Positions 19,398 through 29,536 of a stretch of 64,000 nt of DNA are shown piece by piece (the stretch's first letter is position 1; every line of letters begins with the position of its first letter). The notes under the pieces are model-generated. The model did not search any database and was not told where the DNA came from. It was given only the letters and a program-made list of their open reading frames with translations. This stretch comes from Phytophthora quininea (lineage: Eukaryota > Oomycota > Peronosporomycetes > Peronosporales > Peronosporaceae): NCBI GenBank assembly GCA_011947345.1, contig JAAVTG010000568.1, forward strand, positions 310,001-374,000, in the 5' to 3' direction. The translations under genes and the position numbers were made by a program.

Positions 19398-20202
19398 TTA
19401 CTGGCGCAGACGGGTCTTGCAGCCCTTGCCGCCCGAAGAAGGCGTCGATGAAGGCGAAGAAGGCGATGCAGTTCCCGTGCTGCCCTCGTTGCCCGTCGAG
19501 CTCCCTTCGGTTTGCTGCGGGCTGTGAGAGCCGCTGCCTTCATCAGTCGAGGTCGATCCTTCCACCTGGCTGCCTGTGCTGCTCGTGGCAGGCGCTCTGG
19601 TCTTCGGGTTGAATGAACCGCCGCTGCCATTACCGTGGCTGCCAGTTCCCGGTGCAGGCGTCGAGGGACCAGACGGCGTCGAAGATCCGCCGTGGCTGCC
19701 AGTCGAAAGGCTTCCCGATCCACCATTCCCCGGTGTCGGCGTAGTGGGGCCAGACGGTGTAGTAGGCCCGCTGCCTTGGCCATGGCTGCCAGTTGGCACG
19801 CCTTCCGACCCGCTTGGTAGGCTTCCCGATCTACTCGTAGTCGGGGTGCTGGTCGTTGGTGTCGACGGCACACCGGTCTTGCCGTGAGATGGTGTCGATG
19901 AGCCGCTGCCGCCGTGGCTACCCGTCGGCACCCCCTGGATCCGCTTGAGCTCATTGGGGGCCGTGATGTCGGGCTTGTCCTTGGGGATCGATCCGCTCCC
20001 GTGGCAATCGACGATGAGCCCTCGACCGAGGACCCGGTGTGGTCGAACGAGTACGAGTCGTCGTTATGGCTTGGGGTGGCCGTGGTGACGGCAGGAGAGT
20101 GCGTCAGCGTTATGCCGCCGCCTCCGCCCTGCTCAACCCAACAACACCGTGCACAGCGATGGCAGCCGCGACAAGAAGAGAGAGAACTTTGTGGGCCTTC
20201 AT
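19398..20202 (-). CDS. Secreted Ser/Gly/Thr/Pro-rich protein, mucin-like (array member A)
   Basis: ATG at 20202 opens a signal peptide (MKAHKVLSLLVAAAIAVHGV). The frame then slips twice (near 20135 and 19965, each one base), passing through VEQGGGGITLTHSPA and GSGSIPKDKPDITAPNELKR into a long low-complexity region of TGSHG, TPSGP and GSG units and an end reading GGKGCKTRLRQ. It has no domain but has the same build as the two genes that follow. It is probably a cell-wall or extracellular matrix protein with heavy O-glycosylation. The breaks are probably consensus errors, because both ends keep the family pattern. Confidence 0.6.
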
Positions 20203-21343
20203 GTTGAATGAATTCGCTTGGTTTGTTGTCGGATGTGGTGGTGCCGAGGCAAATTGGATAATGAGCGATCCGGTGCCCCGGACGGCAGTTTAGTTAGTCC
20301 GGACACAGCATAGAGCGATGCTTTGGTCGTGCACGTAGCAAGGTATCAGTGGGTCTTTCTCGAATCGCAGATGCCGCGTTGAAATGCAGGATGCTGCTCT
20401 GTTGGGCTCTAGCTCCAGCTGGGCGGAGAAGAATATGTGGTGCACCCGGTCGCCTCGAACGTTGCTGCGTGTATGTTTCGGTGCGCGTCTTGGTCGTTGC
20501 CACAGCCTGTGCCGATTTCTAGTGGAAAGGAGATGGCGCAATGGATCATATGCCGCCAACACCACGTGAAGTCCATGCCTTTTTGCGAGGCGTACGTAGC
20601 ATCTGCTATGGAGCCATCGCACGGAAGAGAACACGACTGGAAGTGCGGATCGGTCACAATTTGCTGGGTGGTGGACGTCTTCTTGTCTGGAGGAGCTCAC
20701 GAGCTGCCACGAGCGCGTTCAAACTTTGCTCTATTCGATAGCGAGCTTGCCAACCACTACTGGGTGACTATTGCGTTGCTGCTGTCTAGCAAATGCTCGA
20801 GGACAGCGATGGAATGGATGACTTCAAGCATCACAATGCTGCGTGGTTCATACAAGTTCTGGGGTCTATCTCACTTGTCGAGTTAAAGAGTAGTCGATGG
20901 TGATCATCGTTGCCGCCATCATTTTTCGCACTCAAAATGCAGATCTAACATGACTTCCGTAGAGGGCACCGTGGGCTAGTGTCGCTCGTGACGGGCATGT
21001 TCGCACGGCAAGGTATCAGCGATGGCACGTTCCGCTGTCCGTTCCACTTCACTGTCGACTGCATGGGGAGGCACGAGCGCGGGGCCCTCGAACAGCAAGA
21101 CTACGGGAAGCGTGCCTGACATCTGCTCTCGTGTCCTCGCACGATAGTCACAACACCCTGAGCTGCTTGCTAACGGATGCCAAGCGTGGTAAGCTGGTCT
21201 CGACGAATGCGTAATGGACGCCAATGAGCTGGAGACGGCGTGACCCAACAAGATCTCAAACACATCCCAACGCGTTCTATCGAAAACAACATTAATTAAC
21301 GCACTACACATTAACAATTCGCACTACACTCAAAGTTGATCAT
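20203..21343. other. Gap between secreted-protein genes, unassigned ORFs only
   Basis: Opposed ORFs overlap at 20437-20886 (plus, 149 aa) and 20290-20700 / 20409-20657 (minus). The minus reading DGSIADATYASQKGMDFTW looks protein-like but matches nothing I know. 20976-21317 (minus, 113 aa) is also unassigned. They may be remnants of an older gene. Confidence 0.3.
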
Positions 21344-22271
21344 CTAATGGCGAAGACGACGCTTGCAGCTGGTGCCCGTGCTGGGAAACGTTCCTTCTGA
21401 GCTGGCCTCGCCAGCGACCGAGGTGTCCGACTGCTGGGCAGGGGTGGACGAGTCGCTGCCCTGGTTCACATCCGACGATCCCTCGACCTGGCTGCCAGTC
21501 TCGCTGGACGGGGTGGAGGCGGCTACGCTGCCGGCAGTGCTGGACTCAGTCTGCGTCGGGGTCGAGTCGTCCGAGGACTCGGAGCCGCCGGCAAGGAGAT
21601 CGAGCTGTCGCACGGAGCCGACTCGGAGCCGCTGCTCACATCAACGTCCGACGAGGAAGCGACGTCGCTGCCAGCCAAGGACAGCGAGTTATCGCACGGG
21701 GCGGAGGTGCTGGTGTCGTCGCCCACGGACACGTCGTAGTTGCTACCCGATCCGCTGGTGACAGGGGTGGTCGCGCTTGAGCCGTCGACTTGGCTGCCGG
21801 TGGCGCTGCCATTGTCCAGACCAGTCTTGCCGGTGGGAGCCGAAGCGCTGCCTTCGCCGAAAGCATTGGAGCCCTCAACAGCACTGCCCGCGGCACTGCT
21901 GAGATCCACGCCGGTCTTGCCGGTTGGCGTCGAGGCGCTACCCTCGTCAATGGCGCTCGATCCCTCGACGGCGCTGCCAGCGTCGCTGCCCGAAGCGCTC
22001 GGGAGAGCCGTGTCGCTCTTGGAGGAGGGGGCGGAGTCGGCTTCCGCCTCAATGTCGTAGGAGCCGGCGACCGAGGTCACGGGGCGGCGGTCGTGGTCCC
22101 CTCGCTTCCAGCGGTGGACGTCACCACGGTCTGGTCGACCGACTCATCCGGAGCAGCGGTCGTGGCGGACGGGAGGTGGACACCGCCGCCGTAGCCCTGC
22201 TCGATACCGACGACGCCGTTCATGGCGATGGCAGCCGCCACGACAAGCGAAAGAGTCTTCCAAGACAGCAT
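21344..22271 (-). CDS. Secreted Ser-rich acidic mucin-like protein (array member B)
   Basis: ATG at 22271 opens a signal peptide (MLSWKTLSLVVAAAIAMNGV) directly followed by VGIEQGYGGGVHLPSAT. After one lost base near 22082 the frame continues as SYDIEAEADSAPSSKSD and a set of repeats built on GSAVEGSSAIDEGSAS-TPTGKTG, about 32-35 residues long, three times. A second slip near 21595 leads to the last part with TGSQVEGSSDVNQGSD and the end TSCKRRLRH. It has four Cys in the middle (APCDNS, APCDSS). It shares signal peptide, EQGYGGGV start and C-terminal end with its neighbours. Extracellular; role unknown. Confidence 0.65.
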
Positions 22272-22916
22272 TGGTGAAGATGTGAGAAGTGGTGGAGGTG
22301 GTGGTGGTTGCTGTCGAAGGCAATTTGAAGAATGAGGTCTCAGTAAGCGCACGCCGATTGCCACCACCGAGTGCCCCTTTGCAGCGAGCAGACTCGTCCA
22401 GCTGAGCCACAGGCGCGAATGCAACGCATTTCACCACGTGATGGCGGATTGTTGCTCAGTTCCAGCTGGCGCTCATTTTTTAGCCTGCGCGACTAGCATT
22501 TTGGCGACGCGACTAACGAGAGCCACCAGCGCGGAGTTGCATGAACTTCAGAGAATGGACGGGCGCGCATGCGTTGGGGCCTTCTGGGCACTCGGACGTC
22601 GTATTGAGCTTTTCAATCGATCGATGTGCCCGCTGTATCTACCAGCAGGAGACCGGAAGTTGGCAACCAAGGGCGTCTTAACAAGGAGGCAACCACAGCC
22701 GAGTCGCACATATCATCGACAGGGTGATCCTAGTGGCGATCGAGTGCAACCAGAACGAGACGGTAGCAAACGCGGAAACAGCTTTGGTTTGAAAAGGAAT
22801 TCAAAGTTATGGGGGCGGATGCACTCGCGCTTCGTACAAAACTCCTCGCCTCTAAACACGAACGGAAACGGTACTCAAACTAAACGTACGAAGGAGCAGA
22901 GGCGCCTGAAGAAGTC
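22272..22916. other. Spacer between array members B and C
   Basis: Contains a GGT/ACC-rich leader of member B (22279-22315) and a 161-codon plus-strand frame (22438-22923) with no recognisable feature, which I do not accept as a gene. Confidence 0.4.
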
Positions 22917-23576
22917 TTACTGACGAAGGCGACGAGGACGGACGCGGCAACCACCGCTCGGGTAGCTGTCGCTGCCCGCGGAGTGGTCCCTGTCGCTGCC
23001 GCCCACACTCCCTTTCCTGGTGGGTAGGCGTGGCTGCCGTCGCCGCTGGGGTTTTCGATGCTGCCGCTGCCAGGGTACGGGGATGCTAGTGCTGCCGCTG
23101 CCAACGCCGCTCGTAGGAGGGCGCGTCGGAAGCCCGCCCTTTCCAGGAGGGTAGGCGTTGCTGCCGCTCGGGAAGCTTCCTTCGCCACCGGTGCTGCCGC
23201 CGGTACCAACGCCACTGCCCGACGTGCTGTAATCGTAGTCACTGCCGGTAGAACCATCGACACTGTCCGACGTGCTGTAATCGTAGTCGCTACCAGCGGA
23301 GCCATCAACACTGTCCGATGTGCTGTAGTCGTACTCGCTGCTGGTACTGCTCTGGTGGTCGTTCGAGCTTTCCGTCGACGTCGGCGGGGCCGTCGTGGCG
23401 ATCGGCGGGGCAGTCGTGTAGGACTGCTCGGGCGAGTCGGTGGGAGCGTCGGTGGGGGCGTCGGTGGGGGTGGCATGGGTCACGCCACCTCCGTAGCCTT
23501 GATCAATGCCCATGACGCCGTTCGCGGCCACGGCGGCGGCAACAAGCAGTGAGATTGCTTTCCAGGAGAACATCAT
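22917..23576 (-). CDS. Secreted Ser/Tyr/Asp-repeat mucin-like protein (array member C)
   Basis: ATG at 23576 opens MMFSWKAISLLVAAAVAANG, then VMGIDQGYGGGVTHATPTDA. The body has PTDA repeats, TTAPP units, then three copies of an SDYDYSTSDSVDGS-type 15-residue repeat. Then come NAYPPGKGG, an alternate-frame segment (YPGSGSIENPSGDGSHAYPP), and the end GGCRVRPRRLRQ. The frame leaves and returns within about 100 bases near 22990-23090. PPGKG occurs twice when the alternate frame is counted, which supports that reading. Same family as A and B; extracellular. Confidence 0.65.
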   Translation of the reverse strand: MMFSWKAISLLVAAAVAANGVMGIDQGYGGGVTHATPTDAPTDAPTDSPEQSYTTAPPIATTAPPTSTESSNDHQSSTSSEYDYSTSDSVDGSAGSDYDYSTSDSVDGSTGSDYDYSTSGSGVGTGGSTGGEGSFPSGSNAYPPGKGGLPTRPPTSGVGSGSTSIPVPWQRQHRKPQRRRQPRLPTRKGSVGGSDRDHSAGSDSYPSGGCRVRPRRLRQ

Positions 23577-24325
23577 AGATGGTGGTGGGTGGGTGGTGGT
23601 GGTGGTGGTGGATGAGCTGCTGGTGAGCTGGTAAGTTGTAGAATGAGCTGTCGGACGCGCAGCGATATCGCACTGCGCAGCACAGTACAGGACGCCCAGG
23701 AAACGTCATCCAGAGCAACGAGCAGCAAAAGAGTTCAGAGACCACCCGTGAGAAACCGACGAAAAGCACGGAGACGAAAGGCTTTGGTGGTGGCGAACAT
23801 GGGCGATCTTCAGACGCAGCTTCACGCGGGAGGGTGAGCGTAGATGGCCGAACATTCTGCCTGCCCAGGTGGCCGTGTGTTTAACCCGGCTGCAGTCCGC
23901 AGCGCCAACGTGTCGTCAATGATCCGAGCTAAAGTTGATGTCGGATCGGTGCGATCCATCCGCTAGCACCGAAACGAAATTGCCATGTTGTCGGAGCTAT
24001 CAGAAAATCGGCTACACATCGCCCCCAAGAAGCTGAAGCAGGCGTATGGCTGCTGTCGGATCGGAGACCGGGCTGTCCGTCAGGCCACACGTTGCCCCGA
24101 GTCGTCAAAGGACACTTGGCGAAATGGCAGCAACAGCCGCGATTAAAGCAAAGGCAATCGACAGCTCGGCACAGGAACGAAGCTATTTCCCACCGTCTGA
24201 CCAACGCCCTGCATTGACAGCTAGCCATCGCCACCTCCGCTGGTTCTTTACATGGGATTCTAACAGCAAAGCTGTCTTCGTCACACTTGGCACGTGCACG
24301 TAGCAATCTGCCTTCATCGTTTTTC
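23577..24325. other. Intergenic, with a GGT-rich leader repeat
   Basis: 23578-23613 is a GGTGGT run, the leader of member C; a similar run precedes member B, so the 5' leaders are shared as well. The rest shows no supported gene. Confidence 0.45.
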
Positions 24326-26499
24326 CTACTGCAGCGCATTCACGGCGTACCGTCGTCGTTTGGGAGAGCCATTGTCCTCTGTGGCGGTCGTCTCGCTGCC
24401 AACTCTTGCATCGATCGACTCGACAAGCGGCAGGGCGTGACAGAACCCGCGACGCACGCTTAGAAAGCGGTCGTTTTCGAGCAACACGCCGTGCGATAGG
24501 TACTGCACCGTCCACAGGTACTGCTCCGCGTTGACGGTTCTCTCGAGGCCGCCGGGGCCCCGCTGCGAATGATGTGCTTCGCTCGGATCGGCACGTCCAA
24601 GAGCTCTTCCAACGGGAGCCGCTTGTACCCAGCGATCATCGCTTGCGCTGTGGAAAACCCGTGGGCGGAGGAGGCTCTGCTGCCATCCGTAGTCTTGTCC
24701 ACACCGACAGCCGCCGCAGCGCTCGCAGCAGCCACACGACGACGGTAGTTGTGGAGGAAGTAGCGCACAGCCATGCCCAGTCCAACGACCAACAAGGAGA
24801 GCAGCAGCAACTCGATTAACGGCGTGTAGATCATCCACAGGATGGAGTTCTGCGTGCGGGGCGATACAGCTCGCGTCAAGTCTTCGAACGCGTTACTTAC
24901 CACCACTTGTCCTGGGAATGCGGCTCCGTCGGTAACCCGTTGCCGCTCCATGTCATGTTTTGTGAGCAGTACAGATACCAGAACGGGGCGCAGCAAGATG
25001 CCTGCAAATGCCACTGCTCCTACAAGCTCTACACTTGATGCATACGTCCGTGTTGCCAACATGTAAGCGCGTCCTTCGTCAATAAAGACGAGGATACTCC
25101 AAAGCGCGTGCACAAGCAGCAGGAGCAGCACCCACACACGTAAGGCTGACAGCAGTGTGTGTAGTTCGGCGACTGAATACGAAGCTTCATCGCTGCTGAG
25201 CGTCCAAACGGCCGCGTGGGGTAACAGCAGCAGCCACGACAAAAGCGCTGAAGTCAGCATTAGCATTGCCACCGGAGTGCTGTGCACCAAAGAGCACATG
25301 AAGAACGTCGTGCGTCTTTCACCTTCCTCCAGATCACGTAGTTCCTTTTTGGTGGGGGTGCGTACCAAGTGCGATAAAACGTATCGACTCAGTAGCTCCG
25401 CTGCGCTCCAAGCATGAAGCGCCAACAGCACCACGTCAGTGAGCACCATAACGTCGTAAAGAAACCCGGAGCAGTTCAAGTTGAGCGCTGTACGAACGTC
25501 CATGTGGCCTGGAAATGCTGACTGCTGCTCCGATTGGATTGGCGTTCCCGGGTGGTAGCTGTAGCTGCGGATGGCATTCTGACGAAACACAAAGTGCATG
25601 CCCAGGATGTCCACATCGTCCACAGTAAGCCGCGTCTTATCGAGTTGCAGATCTGCAAACGCTGTGGCGTACTGTCCGACAAACGTAGCGCTTCTTCCTG
25701 GCAAGTTTGGACTAGCGCAGCCAAAGATGCGTCTGAGAGAGTCGCTATCTTGCTGGCTGTCGGTCGCAGGGAGCTCTACGCCGCTTACACACACTACATT
25801 ACTTAGAACCAGACTCTTGCCGATCACATCCAGAAGCGCTAGCAGTTCGCGCTCTGCATTGGACATTGGCGCTGCGATCATAGCGCTTGTCACTCGTGGC
25901 GCGGCAAAGCGGTATCTCTCCAAGAAGTTTGTGACCATTGTATCTTGACACTGTGGCGGTCTCCGTGAGATGAACAGCAACTGGCAAGCCGCCCAAGCCA
26001 TCGCATCAGCGCGTACGTCGCTAGTGAGAACCATCGACTGAAGTTGAGGCGCCATGTCTTCCGTCAGTCCCTCAGGAGCGGAACAATTCCTGGCCAGTAC
26101 ATGCAGAAAGTGGGAATGGCCATCCGCCGTTCTGGTGTTGCCGATGAGCGCATGCAGATCACTGCACGTGGCGTGGAAAGCACGCCATCCCGTTGTGCTC
26201 TCAGCTGACAGTTGATTCGAGTCGCGAAAATTGACCACTCTGAGTGTGTTCCTGGTGCTGAACGCGAAGGCATCGCCTGGTCCAAGCCTCTGCGTCTTGT
26301 ACCAAAGATCTCGCGCATCCGACGCCAATACCAGCAGCAACACCGCTGCGTCCAACAGCACACGCAGCCTCCAGTGCATATCGCTATACGCTTGCGACGA
26401 GTCGCGTCTTCTTACCAAATCGGGACTAGCACAGACACTCATGCAAGAAGAGAGACCGCGTGTATTCACACTCGCGTCATCTGCATCAAACCCACGCAA
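24326..26499 (-). CDS. Multipass membrane protein with large N-terminal ectodomain
   Basis: One open frame of 679 residues from 26499, then a one-base slip in a GGGGCCCC run near 24560, after which the frame continues with GLERTVNAEQYLWTVQYLSH to the stop at 24326, so about 720 residues. Membrane segments: residues 43-60 (LRVLLDAAVLLLVLAS), then about 345-375, 398-430, 445-473, 490-513 and 560-592. The loop between the first and second is about 280 residues with several Cys and probably faces outside. It has no known domain. A second Met at residue 41 (MHWRLRVLL) could be the true start. Conserved-looking and long, so surely a gene; role unknown. Confidence 0.75.
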
Positions 26500-26540
26500 G
26501 CGCGTTAGCAGAACAGCAAAATGAGGAGACGAACCGGAGT

Positions 26541-27467
26541 CTATAGTTGCGTATCGGCTTTTGCGGCCAATTGCTCGAGCAGTTGCTTGAGCGTCTCGCC
26601 CTGCTCCTCGCTGCGTCGGTTCTGCGCTTCGATCAACGCGTTCTGGTGCTGCAGCATCTCGAGCATGCGCTCGCTCTTGGCTTCCAGCCCTCGGATCCTC
26701 TCCTCTTGCTGCTGCTGCTGCAAAGAAGTCGTCGCTAACGCCGTCACCTGCTGGTACTGCTGCAATTGCTGGTCGTAGGTCGTCTCCATCGTCTGCATTG
26801 GCTCCAAACTGGCACTCCCTGGCGGGTCTCTCATCGTCACCTTCTCGTCCGTCAACACACTAGTACTCAAGTTGAACCTCTTGCAAAGTTGTAGTACCAT
26901 CCATTGGATGCTTGGAATTGGCCCAGCGAGTACTTGGGCACCAGCAGTCGAGCCTTCTCTTTGACGAGTGAGGGCGGCACGGGCACCTTCCTGGCCTTGA
27001 GCCCTTTGACCCATTCAAACAGCTCCTGTTCAAAGGGCCCGGAGACTGCATGGGAGCCTCGTTTGCGGCCATCTCTGGACTCGGCACTGCCGTGGCGGTA
27101 CCTGGCGCGGACTTCGTCGCCCTTGAGCTTGAGCTTCTGGATGGCTGCGCGGGTGATGCCGTAGCGTCTCGCCACCTCGGCGTTGGAGACGTTCCCGTCG
27201 CTCTTATCGAAGATCTCGAGGATTTCGAGTCGTTCTCGGTCCGTCAGGCGCTTGCCGGCGCCTCGGACCTTCTTGACTGGCTTGGCACGTGCGTCTGCAG
27301 TCAGTCGTTGCTGGGCATGTTGTGGCGCTTGTAGGACGCTCTGGAGCGCGTTCGACGGCTCGATAGACGCAGCAGAGAGCAGAAGACGACGCAAGGGATG
27401 CTGCGCCAGGAGGAGACGACTGGGGCGCGCTCTCGGCACCAGAAGCAGCTCCATTAGTAGTCGACAT
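26541..27467 (-). CDS. CENP-B/pogo-type HTH protein with coiled coil, probably domesticated transposase part
   Basis: The DNA-binding half reads KRLTDRERLEILEIFDKSDG, NVSNAEVARRYGITRAAIQK (a Psq-type helix-turn-helix), and then a CENP-B-like second HTH ending FQASNGWYYNF. One base is missing at about 26893, after which CKRFNLSTSVLTDEKV and a long Gln-rich coiled coil (SLQQQQQEERIRGLEAKSER) follow to the stop. No DDE catalytic domain follows; the coil takes its place. That is the layout of a host DNA-binding protein taken from a pogo-like transposase. The start is uncertain: ATG at 27467 (MSTTNGAASG) needs a further frame change near 27380; ATG at 27454 is in frame. Confidence 0.65.
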
Positions 27468-27563
27468 CTCGAAGGAAGTTGACGAGTCGTTTAAGTTAAC
27501 AACGTGACTTACGTGACACATCTCGATTGAACTTCCTCCAGCGCGACCTACGACACCTTCCCC
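27468..27563. promoter_or_regulatory. Short bidirectional promoter region
   Basis: Only 96 bases separate the start codon of the HTH protein (minus) from that of the zinc-ribbon protein (plus). Both genes must share promoter elements in this space or within each other's leaders. Confidence 0.45.
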
Positions 27564-29388
27564 ATGGGCTTCTGCGGCGAGTGCGGCTCGTACCTGCCCC
27601 CGGACCTGCAGGGGGCCTTCTGTCCCGAGTGCGGTAGGTCTTCCGCAGCACAGCCATGTCTTGGTTGCCCCTGGAACCTCTCTGTAACTCAATAAACCTT
27701 TTGATACATCCGTAGGCGAACCTGTGCCCGGCGCTGCCGCTCCCCAGCGGCCCCAGCGGCCCCCGTGCGCCACGTGACGTTTGCTCCGTCCCCCGAAGTT
27801 GCTAGCGCAAGATCCGAGCGGGAACAGGCCGAAGCACGCGCCCAAGCAGCCAGAGTCCATGCAGAATCCAGTCAGCAACAAGCCACGGACGCTATCGCCC
27901 AGTACGAGGCCCAGCAACGTGCTCAGGTGGAGGCCCAAGCAGCCAGAGATAACGAGGCCCGCTCCTTTGCTGCGGAGAACGAACGGCGAGCTATTGACGC
28001 CCAGAGAGATGAGGCAGCAAAGCGTCGAGAAGCTGCGGAGCTGGAGGCCCAGCAGGCCCGAGAGCGGAGGCCATGAGAATCTCGGCGCAGAACGCCATCA
28101 GCGACTATGAAGCGCAGCAACGAGCTGCCGTGGAGAGGAGAACGCTCGTAGACAGCAGGAGCTGGAGAGCCAACGTCAGCAGCATCTGCAGGTCGCCCAA
28201 CAGGCCAAGGAGAGGAGGGAGGAGGCCGAACGCTTAGCGCAGGAGAAGCTTGCGCGAGCCGAGAGACTGCGAGCCGAAGCGCAGGCCGCGCAGACCGAAC
28301 TGAAGAAACAGGAAGCCAAGCGAGCTGCGAAGGAGCGAGAGAGGGTGGAGGCGAGACGACTGAGAGAGGAGGCGGCGAGACGCGAAGCCAACAGACGTCA
28401 AGCCGAGGAGGAAGCTCGACTCGCGTTCGAGGCCAAGAGACAGGAGGAGCAGCGCCAACAGGAGGCCAAACGGCAGGAGGAGCAGCGCAAGCTGGAGGAA
28501 AAGAGACAGGAAGAGCAGCTCAGACAGGAGGCGATGCGGCTCTCCACGCTGTCTGTGTCCTCGACGGCCTCCAACACGAGTGCTGCTGCCAATTCGACGA
28601 CGTGTTCGAACTGCCATGCGGCCCTCAAGCCTGGCAAGAAATTCTGCTTGCAGTGTGGAACCAAGGTGGCTGCCGCTTCTCCTGCCCCATTCACACCCAG
28701 CAACAGCTTCTCCTCAGCGCCATCATCGATGCTGCAGCGCACAAACTCGTCGGCATCAAACTCGTCGACCTCGTCGTCGCTCACTGGCGATCACAGCTGT
28801 GCGTCGTGCCACTTCACGCTGAAGGCGACGCAGAAGTTCTGCCCCAAATGCGGCACCAAGGTCGCTGCTGCTGCACCACCTCCGGCCCCGGTGTCGGCTC
28901 CGTCCCCTGTGTCGTCGATTAGCTCTGCATCGTCGTTCTCGGCCCCTGATCCAGCCCCGACTGCGCCGAGTGCTTGCTCCAAGTGCAGTCAGCCGCTAAA
29001 GCCCACCCAAAAGTTCTGTCTTCACTGCGGAACGAAGGTGGTCGCGGCTTCAACGCCGAGCCTTTCGTCGTCATACTCGTCGGTGTCGTCGTCGTCGTAC
29101 ACGTCGGTACCTCTGCCGGCACCGATTCCCACATCGGGATCGTGGTCGGCCCCTTCGCAATCGAGCTCAAAGAACTGTCCGAGCTGCAGCAAGGAGTGCA
29201 AGTCCACAGCCAAGTTCTGTATGGGCTGCGGCTTTAACTTCGCCAAGAGCGACGAAGATGAAGTCGCGCGCAACATGGAGGCGGCTCGTCAGCGCCAGAT
29301 GCAAGCCCGCGAACGCGAGCAGCAACAACGCAACCAGGCCTCCCTCATGGCCAGTCAGGCTGCGCAGGCCTACCAGCCATCCTGGTAA
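27564..29388 (+). CDS. Zinc-ribbon and coiled-coil protein (five zinc ribbons)
   Basis: Exon 1 (27564-27633) encodes MGFCGECGSYLPPDLQGAFC and a second Cys pair, a zinc ribbon. A GT at 27634 and AG sites near 27745-27758 give an intron that joins it to APVRHVTFAPSPEVASARS, then a long Glu/Gln/Arg/Ala coiled coil. Two one-base losses lie between about 28065 and 28150. From 28345 the frame is clean: more coil, then four C-x2-C...C-x2-C ribbons (CSNCHAALKPGKKFCLQCG, CASCHFTLKATQKFCPKCG, CSKCSQPLKPTQKFCLHCG, CPSCSKECKSTAKFCMGCG) separated by Ser/Pro-rich linkers, and a final short coil. It should bind zinc and probably acts as a scaffold; targets unknown. Confidence 0.75.
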
Positions 29389-29536
29389 GAGCTTCTGTCC
29401 AGCGGCGTTTTTGCCTCTGTAGACACATGTCCTAGATCCTCAGGGACGATCGGCAGAGGTATGTTCGGCTTCGGTCTGTTCATTTTGCCAACGCCTGGTC
29501 TTCATGTGTGCTTCTAATCAATATACAATTCTCACA
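29389..29536. other. Convergent spacer
   Basis: 3' ends of the zinc-ribbon gene (plus) and the IQ/WW gene (minus) face each other. No gene. Confidence 0.5.

Noticed and set aside
19352..19954. 200-codon Arg/Ala-rich minus frame
   Set aside because: Wrong frame over most of the low-complexity part of secreted protein A; only its first few residues belong to the real reading.
21740..22194. Plus-strand frames of 106-134 codons over gene B
   Set aside because: Antisense to the Ser/Gly repeats of secreted protein B.
22438..22923. 161-codon plus frame between secreted genes B and C
   Set aside because: No start context, domain or family; overlaps the end of gene C on the other strand.
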